NCBI RefSeq assembly: GCF_018476885.1
Contig: NZ_JAHCVJ010000006.1
Span: forward strand, 299,773 to 363,772
Direction: 5' to 3'
DNA from: Geoanaerobacter pelophilus
GTDB taxonomy: Bacteria; Desulfobacterota; Desulfuromonadia; Geobacterales; DSM-12255
Length of the DNA: 64,000 nucleotides
In this document: positions 1 to 10,064 of the stretch, piece after piece
Layout: the number at the start of each line of letters is the position of its first letter
Position numbering within the stretch: the stretch's first letter is position 1
Position numbers and translations under genes: made by a program
The notes under the pieces: model-generated
The model's input: the letters and a program-made list of their open reading frames with translations, nothing else
What the model was told of the DNA's origin: nothing
The model's database searches: none

Positions 1-3000
1 GGCATAGAGGGTGGCCGGAGATGAGGGATCAATGGTGAGTGACCGGACGAACAGGTTGGCCAGGTTATGATTGCCCGGCGACCAGCTGGCAGCGCTGTCA
101 CTGCTGCTGAAAACGCCGCCGCCGTAGGTGGCGACATGGAGTCTTCCTGGGGTGGCCGGATCAAAGACTGGTTCAGTGATGCTTCCGCCATCAGGGCCGA
201 TGCCGGTCCAGCGGTAGCCGGTGGCCGGTGCAGCGGTCGCGATGGCAATCGAAAATGCCTTGCTGGTCACGGCTGTCCCGTTTTCTGCCGCTTGCACCGT
301 AAAACAGTAGGTGCCAGCCGTGGTAGGCATTCCCACTAACATACCGGTCAGCCGGTCCAGCAGGAGACCGGGCGGCAGACTGCCAGCCGTTACAGTCCAG
401 GTGAAGGGTAGGGTGCCGCCGCTGTTTACGCTCAGGTTCTGGCTGTACGGCACACTCACCTGTCCGTTTGTCAGGGTTTGTGTCGCAATGCCGAGTACGA
501 AGATGGGGAAGGTTTTAGATACCATTGTCCCGTTTTGATCGGTGAGTCTGAAGGTAACATAATAGGTGCCGGATGCTGTCGGGGTGCCGGATATGACCCT
601 GGTGTTTGAATTGTAGGTCAGTCCAGGAGGCATGCCGGACCAGTAGTCCAGCGAGGAATAGGCTGTTCCGCCGGAGCTGGTCAGCGTGGCACTGTAAGCG
701 GTACCAACGCCGCCATTGGGCAGTGATTCCGTTGTGATGGTCAGCGGGTCGTAAATATTGAGGGTGAATTCCTTTGAATCAGCAATCGACATATTGTCGA
801 CAGCCCGGAGCGTAAATCCATAGGGGCCTGGTGTGGATGGTGTCCCGGTTACCGAGCAGGTGCTTGCACCAAGGGACAGACCAGGTGGCAGTGCTCCGGC
901 AGTCAATTCACAACTGTAGGGTTTGGTCCCGCCGCATACGGCAACCGGTTTGCTGTAGCTTACACCGGTTGTCCCAAATGGAAAGGCATCGGTAACCAGG
1001 GTCGTGGCAGTATGGGGGACAATTGCCATGTTTGCGTAATAATAATCCCTGCCAACCGTTGTTACCTGGCCGATGCCACTGACCGGGATCGGAGTAGTGC
1101 CACTTATATCCCAGACGTTACCGTCAGCGGTTACTGCAAACCCTTTGGCCAGAGCAACGACAACAGGTTCGGCCGGGATGGTTACCGGTACCGGCGTGGT
1201 ACCGCTGATATCCCAGACGGTGCGGTCATTCTTCAATGCCAGCCCATCCGCCACAGTAATCACATCAGTCAGTCCGGCAATTTCTGTTGCTGTGGTGTTA
1301 ATGGTTCTCCAGACCTTGCCCTCATCAGTCAACACCAGGAATTGGTCAAAGGTTTTGTCCCTGGCGATGGCAATTCCGTTCGTAGGAGCGTTGGTTACCT
1401 GGACCGGTTGGCTGTAACCCCTCATTTGCCAGACCCTGCCGTCCCCCTTCATGAAAAGGATAGCATCGCCGCCAGCCACCACTGCTGTAACATTATCCGC
1501 CCCGATAACCTGCTGTCCTTCCCAACTGGCCCAGCCGCCGAAATACCAGAGGGTCTTGCCGGGCTGCAGAATAACGGTCTGGTAGGTGCCGACCGCTATA
1601 GCAGTACCGGTGATCCCTTCGACTTTCCCCGGCACGCTGTAGCTGACAGTAAAGCTATTGCGCCCCATGTTGCCCCACATGTTGTCGCCCCAGGTCCAGA
1701 CCGTGCCGTCCATCAGCAGGGCTGCAGAGTTGTAGCCACCGATGGCAACCTCTGTAACCCCTTCCAGATTGCTGATTTCTCCAGGCACTGTAAGATCGCC
1801 GCTCCTGCCGAGTATGTCCCGGTAACCGCCTCCCCAGCTCCAGAGCTTTCCGGGGAGTGTGGTAACGGTCAGGGTTACGTCTCTTGACTGGAGTGAACCT
1901 GTGGCATCTTCAACCTGCAGCGTAAACTCGGATTGACCGGCAGCCACCGGATAGCCGGATATTTCGCCGGTTGAGCTGTTCAGGGAGAGCCCTCGGGGCA
2001 GTTTGCCGGAGATAACTGACCAGGCAAGTGGGGTAAGCCCACCTGTTATCGGCACCGAAAAGCTGTAATGCTTTGCAACATGGCCCGTTGGCGCTGGCGT
2101 AGCCGGCAGTGCCATGGCTGGATGAATCGTGATAGTCAGCGAGTTCCAATTACTGGTCCCCCTGGCATCAGTAACGGTATACTGAACCGAGTAGGAGCCG
2201 GCAGTGGCAGGTGTGCCGGATATCACGCCAGAATTTGAGTTCAGAACCAGCCCTGGCGGCAGATTGCCGGTGTAGCTCCATGTGTAGGGGGGAAGCCCGC
2301 CGGTGGCTGTTAACTGAGGGTTACTGTAAGACCTCCCGATCACGCCGTCAGGCAGCGAAGCCGTTGAGATCGTGAGTATGTCATAGATGGTGATACTGAA
2401 CTGCTTGACCGTTGTCTTGCCTATTGCGTCTGCGACCCTGATTGTGAAAAATGAAGTCCCGGCAGTAGTTGGCTGACCATGGACCTCCCCGGTGTCGCTA
2501 GCCAGGGCCAATCCGGCAGGCAATGAGCCGGCATCGACACCCCATGTATATGGAGCTGTTCCGCCGCTGGCTGCCAGGAAACGACTGTACCCGAGTTTGT
2601 CACCTGATGGCATGACTGCGTTGATGATGCGCGGAGTTGTCCCGGCCGGGATAATGAACTGGCCGTTCCTGACCCCCATTTCAACGACGCCGCTGACAAC
2701 GGTAACCTGGCTGACCTTTAAACCTGTGGCGTTGTAATCGATATCCCAGGCAGTGCCGTCACGTTTAAGGGCCATGCCGTTGCCGGAAATCTCCACCACG
2801 CCGCTTAGCCCGGGCACCTGCACCGGTACAGGATTGGTCGGGTTCCATGCCCAGACCGTTCCGTCCGCTTTCAGTGCGAAAGAAGCATAGTTGTCTATTG
2901 CTACCTGGATTGCCTGGCTGATGCCGGTCACTTGAGCAGGCAGAGCCGGGTTGCAAGTATGGGGGATTCCTCCCTCTGTATTGTCTGGCCAGCTCCAGAC

Positions 3001-4470
3001 GGTTCCGTCATTCTTTACTGCCAGCCCATGATACATCCCCTGTTCAATCGCCCGGATGTTGCTCAGGTTTTGCAGTTGAGATATGGCCCCGAGATTCGAT
3101 CTCCAGACTGTGCCGTCACTCTTGAGCGCCAGGATATCGGCAAAGGTCGCGGTCCTGATGGCGGTCATATCCTGAAACTGGGAATGGTCGATCCGGGTCG
3201 GGGAATAACCTCCGTAATATCCCCAGACCCAGACTGAGCCGTCACCTGCCAGTGCTGCGGATTGGGCGCCAGCCGAGGCAATGGCCTTGGCCCCGGTCGG
3301 CCCTGATACCGGCCCTGGCACGTGAGGATCGCCACTGCGTCCCAGTTCTCCCCATGTATTGCCATCCCCCCAGCTCCAGACCGTCCCGTCGGCTTTCAAT
3401 CCCAGCTGTTCGGTTCCACCAGAGCAGGCAATAACGTCACTGATGCCGGCAGTCATAATGCCGCTGCTGCTCCACAGATTGCCCGACAAAGCAGGGAAGG
3501 CTATCTCGTTTACCGCCAGGTAATTGGCGGTTTGTGCACCGTCATCGCCGCCGATGGCATAGAGCACGTTATTCAGGATAGTTACGGCCGCACCGTATCG
3601 CGAGGTAAGCATCTCGCCGATGATGCGCCAGGAATCGGTCGCAGGATCATATTCCTGAACCAGCTTGCTCCAGGCTGTAGTCGTACCGGCGCTTGTTTCC
3701 CCGCCAACTATGTAGATCCGGCCGTTATGGTAAACGGCTCCTTTCCCGGCAGCTGCAACCGGCATGGCTGCTTTTTCCATAAGGCTGTTGTTGGCAGGGT
3801 CATATTCCCAGCAGGAATTGGCAGCTAGCCCGTTTTCATCCAGGCCGCCGATGATGTAGATCATGCTTCCCACAGCCACGGCACCAGCACCACGGCGCTT
3901 GCCCGGCAAGGTGGTCTTGGAGGCGCTGGTACGACTGGAGAGATTGAACTCCTCGATGGAGTCGAAGCCTGAGGTAACACCACCGATTATGTAGAGGTTA
4001 TTGTTGAACAGAGCTGCGGACGGGTTTGAGCGGGCCTTTATCAAGCTACCGAGCGATTCAGTCGTTCCAGTGGCGGTGTCATAGGAAATTACCGAGTTTG
4101 CCGCATCTGCAGAGCCTTCGCCACCGGCCAGGTATATTGTGCCTCCCTGAATTGCCGTACCGGCTGAAGCTCGCTGCGTGGCGAGGGGGGGCACGCTCTG
4201 CCAGGTATCGGCGGCGGGGTCATACACGCTGACTGCCGCTGAAACCCCGGATGCCGTCTTTCCTCCAAGGATATAGATCTTCTCACCGGTATTACCTATA
4301 CCGGCCCGTGCTCCGGCATTTGACAACGGCGCCATTGTGCTCCATGTTAATTGCCGCGCCTCTGCAAAAGTGTTGATAGCGAACAGTAACAGGAAACAAA
4401 CGAATCCAGACCACCATCTGACGTTACGTGTGCCCAATGCAGCGTATTTTAGAAGATTTGGCTGATTCAT
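1..4470 (-). CDS. Giant exported kelch/RCC1/putative-Ig repeat protein (partial, runs off left edge)
   Basis: An uninterrupted minus-strand frame of 1490 codons starts at an ATG at 4470-4468 and is still open at base 1, so the C-terminus is missing. The N-terminus has a hydrophobic signal-like stretch (FVCFLLLFAINTFAEA). Residues about 40-330 contain kelch-type beta-propeller blades (repeats of IYILGG, IYLAGG, LYIIGG). Next come RCC1-like repeats marked by DGTVWSWG and DGTVWAW, interleaved with putative Ig (He_PIG type) domains marked by LPPGL and ISGTP. The last visible residues (GPDGGSITEPVFDP, GGGVFSSSDSAASW) look like the start of a BNR/sortilin-type propeller. The family knowledge suggests a secreted or surface adhesion or sensing protein; the actual ligand is unknown. 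Small plus-strand frames across it are shadows. Confidence 0.85.
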   Translation of the reverse strand, partial: MNQPNLLKYAALGTRNVRWWSGFVCFLLLFAINTFAEARQLTWSTMAPLSNAGARAGIGNTGEKIYILGGKTASGVSAAVSVYDPAADTWQSVPPLATQRASAGTAIQGGTIYLAGGEGSADAANSVISYDTATGTTESLGSLIKARSNPSAALFNNNLYIIGGVTSGFDSIEEFNLSSRTSASKTTLPGKRRGAGAVAVGSMIYIIGGLDENGLAANSCWEYDPANNSLMEKAAMPVAAAGKGAVYHNGRIYIVGGETSAGTTTAWSKLVQEYDPATDSWRIIGEMLTSRYGAAVTILNNVLYAIGGDDGAQTANYLAVNEIAFPALSGNLWSSSGIMTAGISDVIACSGGTEQLGLKADGTVWSWGDGNTWGELGRSGDPHVPGPVSGPTGAKAIASAGAQSAALAGDGSVWVWGYYGGYSPTRIDHSQFQDMTAIRTATFADILALKSDGTVWRSNLGAISQLQNLSNIRAIEQGMYHGLAVKNDGTVWSWPDNTEGGIPHTCNPALPAQVTGISQAIQVAIDNYASFALKADGTVWAWNPTNPVPVQVPGLSGVVEISGNGMALKRDGTAWDIDYNATGLKVSQVTVVSGVVEMGVRNGQFIIPAGTTPRIINAVMPSGDKLGYSRFLAASGGTAPYTWGVDAGSLPAGLALASDTGEVHGQPTTAGTSFFTIRVADAIGKTTVKQFSITIYDILTISTASLPDGVIGRSYSNPQLTATGGLPPYTWSYTGNLPPGLVLNSNSGVISGTPATAGSYSVQYTVTDARGTSNWNSLTITIHPAMALPATPAPTGHVAKHYSFSVPITGGLTPLAWSVISGKLPRGLSLNSSTGEISGYPVAAGQSEFTLQVEDATGSLQSRDVTLTVTTLPGKLWSWGGGYRDILGRSGDLTVPGEISNLEGVTEVAIGGYNSAALLMDGTVWTWGDNMWGNMGRNSFTVSYSVPGKVEGITGTAIAVGTYQTVILQPGKTLWYFGGWASWEGQQVIGADNVTAVVAGGDAILFMKGDGRVWQMRGYSQPVQVTNAPTNGIAIARDKTFDQFLVLTDEGKVWRTINTTATEIAGLTDVITVADGLALKNDRTVWDISGTTPVPVTIPAEPVVVALAKGFAVTADGNVWDISGTTPIPVSGIGQVTTVGRDYYYANMAIVPHTATTLVTDAFPFGTTGVSYSKPVAVCGGTKPYSCELTAGALPPGLSLGASTCSVTGTPSTPGPYGFTLRAVDNMSIADSKEFTLNIYDPLTITTESLPNGGVGTAYSATLTSSGGTAYSSLDYWSGMPPGLTYNSNTRVISGTPTASGTYYVTFRLTDQNGTMVSKTFPIFVLGIATQTLTNGQVSVPYSQNLSVNSGGTLPFTWTVTAGSLPPGLLLDRLTGMLVGMPTTAGTYCFTVQAAENGTAVTSKAFSIAIATAAPATGYRWTGIGPDGGSITEPVFDPATPGRLHVATYGGGVFSSSDSAASWSPGNHNLANLFVRSLTIDPSSPATLYA

Positions 4471-4763
4471 GTTCCCCCCTGGATCGGAAATTAAATAGGT
4501 AACAATTTAAATTTGCAGTGTTTTGTGCGAATGGATTTTGTGTGGGGTGTGTTTGTAAGATTAAGAATATTAATTGTAAACACTAATGTGTGATATCCAA
4601 TTAATAAATTATTTCTAAAATGTCAAGGACGGATATCAATTTCTCTACTCTCAGCGCAAGAAAAGTCTCTATGGACATGCCGGATTAGAGTGTTACATTT
4701 GTAAAGATAATTAGAGATATGTAATTAGCTGTCCGGGAATCGGCAGTCGAATAGAGGTTATCT
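4471..4763. promoter_or_regulatory. AT-rich divergent intergenic region
   Basis: This 293-bp gap separates the minus-strand giant protein from the plus-strand haem-sensing kinase, so it must hold the start signals for both. It is clearly AT-richer than its neighbours between 4500 and 4640. I see no convincing sigma70 or sigma54 box pair and no open reading frame. A weak purine-rich site (AGAGG) lies a few bases before the ATG at 4764. Confidence 0.4.
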
Positions 4764-7043
4764 ATGCAATGCACTGAAAAACTGGGCAAAACCGGCGGTT
4801 TTTGCCTTATGTTGTGCCTGATCTGGACCGCAGTCATTGTGGCAATAACCGGCGTGACCCTTGTGGCCCATCATCGGAGCGTCATTCTTGAAGCAGAAAA
4901 TGAGGCGCGCGATTATTTTCGGTTGAACTACTATTATCGCGCCTGGGGTGCCAGGCTAGGTGGGGTCTACGCTGCTGCCGACAAGATTGAACCAAACCCT
5001 TACCTCACCATCCCCAACCGTGACGTGACAACCACTGACGGCAAGCAGCTCACCCTGGTAAACCCGGCATACATGACCAGGATGGTTTTTAGCGATATCA
5101 GAAAATCATCGGCCGACCCGGTGGTCAGCAAGCTTACCAGTCTGAAGCCGACCAACCCGGAAAATACGCCGGACAGTTGGGAGCGCGAGGCGCTTACGGC
5201 ATTTGAAGGCAAGGTGATAAAAGAAAAATCACAAGTTAAGGAGATTGACGGCAAGCCTTATCTGCGGCTCATCTCAAGATTCGTCACCGAACAGCCCTGC
5301 CTGAAATGCCATGCCCAGCATGGCTACAAGCTGGACGATATCAGGGGGGGCATCAGCATCGCCATTCCGCTCAAAGAGTATCTTGAGGGAGAAAAAAGGG
5401 TCCGGGCGTACATTTCATCCGGTTACCTGTTTTTGTGGGTGCTCGGCTGCGGCGGGATTGTCTTTGCTACCCGCAGGCGGGCTGTTTACGAGAAGCAGCT
5501 GGTGCACAGTGAAGAAAAATTCCGCACCATGTGCGATTGGACCCAGGATTGGGAGTACTGGACGGACCCTTCCGGGACCATGATGTATGTATCTCCTTCC
5601 TGCGAGCAGATTACCGGCTACACCCCCGATGAGTTCATTCGGGACAGGGAGCTGGTGACCAGGCTGGTCCATCCTGATGACCGGGATTACTATGAAAAAC
5701 ACCACATGACGGCACTCTCAGAGATTCATGGATCGGAAGAGCTTCAATTCCGCATCATCAAGCGTGACGGCAGTATCCGCTGGGTTCAACATCTATGCCG
5801 GCCGGTTGACCTGGGTAACAACAACAAGGGGAGGAGGGTCTCCAACCGGGATATTTCGGAGCAGAAACGCCAGGCAGAGGAACGTCGTCAACTGGAATTG
5901 CAGATGATGCACACCCAGAAGCTGGAGAGCCTTGGGGTAATGGCCGGAGGGATAGCCCATGATTTCAATAATATCCTGACCTCGATCGTGGGCAATGCTG
6001 ATATTGCCATGATGCGCACCTCTCCGGAGTCGGTCATCATCGAGAATTTAAAGAAGATCGAAGAAGGGGCCATGCGGGCCACCGATCTTGCCAAGCAGCT
6101 GCTGGCCTATTCAGGCAAGGGGAAGTTCGTTGTCGAACCGCTTGATCTCAACCGGCTGATCGAGGACATGGTGCACCTGCTGCAGGTATCGATCTCGAAA
6201 AAGGCACTGCTGCGGTTTCACTTCAGCGACAACCTGCCGAGCGTCGAGGGGGATGCCACCCAGCTGCGCCAGGTTATCATGAATGTCGTCATCAATGCCT
6301 CTGACGCCATTGGCAATAAGAGCGGCGTCATCGCCATCAGTACCGGCTGCATCGAGTGTGACCGGACCTATCTGAAAGGGGTATGGATGGAGGAGAATAT
6401 CCCCGAAGGACTGTATGTCTACCTGGAGATTGCCGATTCCGGCTGCGGCATGGATAAGGAAACGGTGGCAAAGATATTCGACCCGTTCTTCACCACCAAG
6501 TTCACCGGTCGCGGCTTGGGGATGGCGGCGGTACTCGGCATTATCAGAGGGCACCGCGGGGCGATCAAGGTTTACAGCGAACCGGGCAAAGGGACGACAT
6601 TCAAGGTGCTGTTGCCTGCCGGTGAGCGTCCGGCAAAGATCTTCAATGTTGATGCAGTTGATCCCGAGTGGCGTGGGGAAGGTACGGTGCTGCTGGTGGA
6701 CGATGAAGATACGGTCTGCGCCATTGGCAGTGAAATGCTGAAAATGCTCGGGTTTGAGGCTGTTACCGCGGCTGATGGCTGTGAGGCGCTGGAAAAATAC
6801 AAAGAGGCCAAGGGGGTCAGGTGTATCATTCTCGATCTGACCATGCCGCACATGGATGGCGAACAGACGTTCCGCGAGTTGCGCAAGCTTGACCCCGAAG
6901 TCAAAGTCATCATGAGCAGCGGCTACAACGAACACGAAATCAACCAGAAGTTTGCCGGCAAGGGGTTGGCCGGTTTCATTCAAAAGCCGTACAAGCTGTC
7001 AACGCTGAAGGAGGTTATCATGAAGGCGTTGGCTGAAAAATAG
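4764..7043 (+). CDS. Hybrid sensor histidine kinase with periplasmic c-type haem (DUF3365-like) domain
   Basis: A 759-residue membrane kinase. One TM helix lies near residues 13-35 and a second near 218-236, enclosing a periplasmic domain with a CLKCH haem c attachment motif (Cys179, Cys182, His183), as in the DUF3365/Tll0287-like sensors. A PAS domain follows (about 250-370), then HisKA with phospho-accepting His399 (GGIAHDFNNILTS), a HATPase domain with the DSGCGMD and GRGLGMA boxes, and a C-terminal receiver domain with Asp691 (ILDLTMP). The likely role is redox or gas sensing across the inner membrane with internal phosphorelay. The next kinase gene begins 5 nt downstream, suggesting an operon. 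The ligand is not inferable from sequence; haem attachment is inferred from the motif. Confidence 0.9.
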   Translation: MQCTEKLGKTGGFCLMLCLIWTAVIVAITGVTLVAHHRSVILEAENEARDYFRLNYYYRAWGARLGGVYAAADKIEPNPYLTIPNRDVTTTDGKQLTLVNPAYMTRMVFSDIRKSSADPVVSKLTSLKPTNPENTPDSWEREALTAFEGKVIKEKSQVKEIDGKPYLRLISRFVTEQPCLKCHAQHGYKLDDIRGGISIAIPLKEYLEGEKRVRAYISSGYLFLWVLGCGGIVFATRRRAVYEKQLVHSEEKFRTMCDWTQDWEYWTDPSGTMMYVSPSCEQITGYTPDEFIRDRELVTRLVHPDDRDYYEKHHMTALSEIHGSEELQFRIIKRDGSIRWVQHLCRPVDLGNNNKGRRVSNRDISEQKRQAEERRQLELQMMHTQKLESLGVMAGGIAHDFNNILTSIVGNADIAMMRTSPESVIIENLKKIEEGAMRATDLAKQLLAYSGKGKFVVEPLDLNRLIEDMVHLLQVSISKKALLRFHFSDNLPSVEGDATQLRQVIMNVVINASDAIGNKSGVIAISTGCIECDRTYLKGVWMEENIPEGLYVYLEIADSGCGMDKETVAKIFDPFFTTKFTGRGLGMAAVLGIIRGHRGAIKVYSEPGKGTTFKVLLPAGERPAKIFNVDAVDPEWRGEGTVLLVDDEDTVCAIGSEMLKMLGFEAVTAADGCEALEKYKEAKGVRCIILDLTMPHMDGEQTFRELRKLDPEVKVIMSSGYNEHEINQKFAGKGLAGFIQKPYKLSTLKEVIMKALAEK

Positions 7044-7048
7044 CCGGA

Positions 7049-8599
7049 ATGTACGGGAGACTCCGAACCTATGGGCATCCAGGGAGAGTCCAGTTGAGCA
7101 CCACCAGTAGCCGCACAGCGCCTGAAGAGCAGCTGCAGAAGAATGACCGGCTGCTCTACCATATCCTGCAAACAACTCTGGAAGGCTTCTGGATTGTCGA
7201 TCTCCAGGGGCGTTTCATCGATGTGAACGATGCGTATTGCAATATGATCGGCTACCGCCGCGATGAATTGCTGGGCATGGCCATATCCGATGTCGAGGCA
7301 CTGGAAAATCCCTGCGACGTAGTGCAGCGCATTCAGGACATCGTTGCCAAAGGCAACCACCGCTTTGAAAGCAAGCACCGCTGCAAGGACGGGCGGACTA
7401 TTGATCTCGATATCAGTGCCAATTACCTGCCGAGCGAAGCCGGAATTTTCACGTTTCTGCGCGATATCTCGGAACGGAAACAGTCGGAGAATGCTCTCCG
7501 GTCGGCATCCGTCTATACCCGCACCCTTATAGAGGCCAGCCTGGACCCGCTGGTCACCATCAGTGCCGACGGCAAAATCACCGATGTGAACGAGGCTTCG
7601 GTGAGGGTGACCGGCATAGCCAGAGACCAGCTGATCGGCACCGACTTCTCTTCCTACTTCACAGATCCCGATAAAGCCCGAGAAGGATACCTCAAGGTAT
7701 TCTCCGACGGTTTTGTGCATGACTACCCGCTAGCCCTCAGGCATGTCTCCGGTTTGATTACGGAGGTTCTGTACAATGCCAGTGTTTACAAGGATGAATT
7801 CGGTGCAGTGCAGGGTGTTTTCGCCGCTGCCAGGGATGTTACCGAGCGGAACAGGGCGTTACAAGCTCTGAAACAGGCCCACGACGAACTGGAGGCACGA
7901 GTGGCCGAGAGGACCGCGGCACTTTTAGATGCCAATGAACAGATGAAAAAGGTGTCTTTCGAACTGGTCTGGGCTGAAGAAAAGGAGCGGGAACGTATTG
8001 CCGGGGAACTGCACGACCAGGTGGGGCAGTCTCTCCTTCTGGCAAAAATGAAACTCGATGCGCTGCTTGCAAACATCAACTCTGATGCACTCTTTATGCA
8101 AGCAGAGGAGGCAGCATCCCTTCTTGCCAACTCAATACAGGATATCCGGTCGCTTACCTTCCGGATGCGGCCGCCAATTCTGGACACCTCCGGCATTGAG
8201 ACCGCTTTGGAGTGGCTCTGCTCGTCAATCAAAAGTGATTACGCCCTGCAGATTGATTTTGCCGATGACGGTCACCCCAAACCTTTGCCTGCCGAGGTCC
8301 GTTATTCGCTGTACCATGCCGTTCGGGAGCTGTTGCTGAATGTTGCCAAGCATGCGGGGATAGATAAAGCGCAACTCTCCCTGAAAGCGAATAATCACAC
8401 CCTTGAAGTCAACGTTATTGACCACGGCATCGGTTTTAGCCATCCCGATGCTCATTTAAAGCATATCAAAAATGGCGGTTACGGTCTGTACAACGTCCAG
8501 CAGCGGATTGAACAGATCGGCGGCCGGGTGGTGATCGAATCGGCGGCCGGCAGCGGCACCTCGGTGACATTGACCGTGCCGCTGGAGGGAAGCAGATAA
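7049..8599 (+). CDS. Cytosolic PAS-PAS sensor kinase, NarX/HisKA_3 type
   Basis: This 516-residue protein has two PAS domains (about 35-150 and 155-275), a short coiled coil, then a HisKA_3 dimerisation domain with the His in ELHDQVGQ (His322 counting from 7049) and a HATPase domain with the DHGIGF box. There is no TM segment, so it should be soluble. The start is uncertain: ATG at 7049 has a weak ribosome site, whereas an in-frame TTG at 7094 follows GGGAGAG at good spacing. Its partner is almost certainly the NarL-type regulator 16 nt downstream. Its second PAS is nearly the same as the first PAS of the kinase at 10065. Confidence 0.88.
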   Translation: MYGRLRTYGHPGRVQLSTTSSRTAPEEQLQKNDRLLYHILQTTLEGFWIVDLQGRFIDVNDAYCNMIGYRRDELLGMAISDVEALENPCDVVQRIQDIVAKGNHRFESKHRCKDGRTIDLDISANYLPSEAGIFTFLRDISERKQSENALRSASVYTRTLIEASLDPLVTISADGKITDVNEASVRVTGIARDQLIGTDFSSYFTDPDKAREGYLKVFSDGFVHDYPLALRHVSGLITEVLYNASVYKDEFGAVQGVFAAARDVTERNRALQALKQAHDELEARVAERTAALLDANEQMKKVSFELVWAEEKERERIAGELHDQVGQSLLLAKMKLDALLANINSDALFMQAEEAASLLANSIQDIRSLTFRMRPPILDTSGIETALEWLCSSIKSDYALQIDFADDGHPKPLPAEVRYSLYHAVRELLLNVAKHAGIDKAQLSLKANNHTLEVNVIDHGIGFSHPDAHLKHIKNGGYGLYNVQQRIEQIGGRVVIESAAGSGTSVTLTVPLEGSR

Positions 8600-8615
8600 G
8601 CTGCCAGGAGGATGC

Positions 8616-9269
8616 ATGCCAACAACAATCCTGCTTGTCGATGACCATCCCATTTTTCGCGAAGGGTTGCGGGCGCTGATTGAAAAAGTCGATGCAACGG
8701 CGGTGGTTGGAGAGGCTGGTGATGGCGCCGAGGCGGTGCGTCTTGCCGGGCAGCTGAAGCCTGATATGGTGATCATGGATCTGACCATGCCGGTCATGAA
8801 CGGCATTGATGCCACCCGCGAGATCAAGAAGCAGCTCCCTGCTACCAAAATCCTGGCCCTTTCCATGGAAAGCGACCGTTTCTTCGTGGTCGAAGTGCTG
8901 AAAGCCGGGGCAACCGGGTATCTACTCAAGGATACCGCCTTTGCCGAGCTTAGCGATGCCATAACGACCGTTGCTGCCGGCGAGACCTACCTGCCGCGTA
9001 AGGTTTCAACCCTGCTGGTCCAAGAGTTCCTGCAATGTATCCCCGAAGAGATGAGTGCTCTCTTTCAGAACCTTTCCCCCCGGGAACGTGAGATCCTCCA
9101 ACTGATTGCCGCCGGCAAAAGCATGAAGGAGATCGCCTATGATCTCGGCATTAGCAATAAGACCGTGGAAAACCAGCGCCAGATGATCATGAAGAAACTC
9201 AATCTCTTCTCTGTGGCCGAACTGACCAAATACGCGGTACGGCACGGATTGTCCCCTCTCAAAAAGTAG
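8616..9269 (+). CDS. NarL/FixJ-family response regulator
   Basis: A 217-residue two-domain regulator. The receiver domain holds the acidic pair (VDDHP) and phospho-acceptor Asp55 in VIMDLTMP, with the conserved Lys in LLKDTAF. Residues about 150-215 form a LuxR-type helix-turn-helix (LSPREREILQLIAAGKS, then the recognition helix ISNKTVENQ). Length and order are typical. It follows the HisKA_3 kinase by 16 nt with an AGGAGG ribosome site, so the two very likely form one two-component system. Targets cannot be told from the window. Confidence 0.93.
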   Translation: MPTTILLVDDHPIFREGLRALIEKVDATAVVGEAGDGAEAVRLAGQLKPDMVIMDLTMPVMNGIDATREIKKQLPATKILALSMESDRFFVVEVLKAGATGYLLKDTAFAELSDAITTVAAGETYLPRKVSTLLVQEFLQCIPEEMSALFQNLSPREREILQLIAAGKSMKEIAYDLGISNKTVENQRQMIMKKLNLFSVAELTKYAVRHGLSPLKK

Positions 9270-9673
9270 TTCCCGCACGGCAGCACCACTCCTCAATCAG
9301 CAGCAAAGGTTTTTCGCAACAGTAACTGCGAAATGCCCCATGGACTTCATTTATTGGTAGGCAATAATAAACTGAGCGATTCTCACTGCTGGAGATGGGT
9401 GAGCAACGGAAAGGAGTCCATGCATGTTGACTGACAAGCGAGGCGTTACCGGACAATTGATGCCGTTAAACACTGCTCTGCCGCACCCCGGCTGTCGCAT
9501 CAGCAGACATGACTGCAGGACCAGAAGCATTGTCGGAGATTTCTATCTCTGCCAGAACAATCGAGCCGAATGCGAGCATGCCTTCCAATTTGGCATCAGT
9601 TACTTGTGCCGGTCTCCGCACCGTTGTGACTATGCGAAACCACCTTCTTGAAACAAATACGAGGGAGAGACGT
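9270..9673. other. Intergenic stretch without a convincing gene
   Basis: About 400 bp lie between the NarL-type regulator and the STAS gene. An ATG at 9424 is preceded by a good AAAGGAG site, but the 75-residue frame that follows has no recognisable composition or motif and overlaps a different frame that runs into the STAS gene. I see no clear riboswitch or terminator. It probably carries the promoter and leader of the STAS gene. Confidence 0.3.
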
Positions 9674-10048
9674 ATGATAATCAGCATGGAAGGACCAGTG
9701 GTGTATCTGAAGGGCGATTGGACTATCAACGGTGTAACCAAAGGCAAAATTGATTCACTGGCTTGTGCCTTACAGCATATCAGTGAAAGTTTAGATACAG
9801 GGCTGCTGGTTGACTGCAGTCATATTACCTCCATCGACACCACCGGTCACCAGCTCATCTACATATGGGTCCAATGTGCCCGGCTCCGAGGGATGGAACC
9901 TGAGCTGGTCAACCTGCCCGATAGCCTGCGGCAAAGACTGCAAAACCTGGGGGAGTGCTACGGCCATAGGCGGACCTTCCCGAAAGCGGTTGGAGAAAAC
10001 ATGAGTTCATGTCTGAACAGCTCATTCTTTAAATGTCAGCAGCTGTGA
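9674..10048 (+). CDS. STAS-domain protein (anti-anti-sigma or MlaB-like)
   Basis: The ATG at 9674 is preceded by GAGGGAGAG, giving a 124-residue protein. The frame is open to 9509 upstream but that part has no family likeness. The core matches a STAS domain: a beta strand (VVYLKGDWTI), then LLVDCSHITSIDTTGHQLI, where the serine usually phosphorylated in SpoIIAA-type proteins is at the SID position, and a helix with a conserved Gly. Such proteins switch partners by phosphorylation. It sits just before a membrane kinase, so a signalling role is likely. The partner is unknown. Confidence 0.7.
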   Translation: MIISMEGPVVYLKGDWTINGVTKGKIDSLACALQHISESLDTGLLVDCSHITSIDTTGHQLIYIWVQCARLRGMEPELVNLPDSLRQRLQNLGECYGHRRTFPKAVGENMSSCLNSSFFKCQQL

Positions 10049-10064
10049 CCTATTGGATGGTGAG

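Noticed and set aside
1012..1887. A plus-strand ORF of 291 codons
   Set aside because: It is antisense to the giant kelch/RCC1/Ig protein, whose domain repeats are clear on the minus strand. The plus frame has no family likeness.
6111..6983. A minus-strand ORF of 290 codons
   Set aside because: It is antisense to the kinase and receiver domains of the haem-sensing hybrid kinase.
9424..9651. ORF with a good ribosome site before the STAS gene
   Set aside because: The product has no plausible fold pattern and overlaps another frame; kept only as a comment in the intergenic entry.
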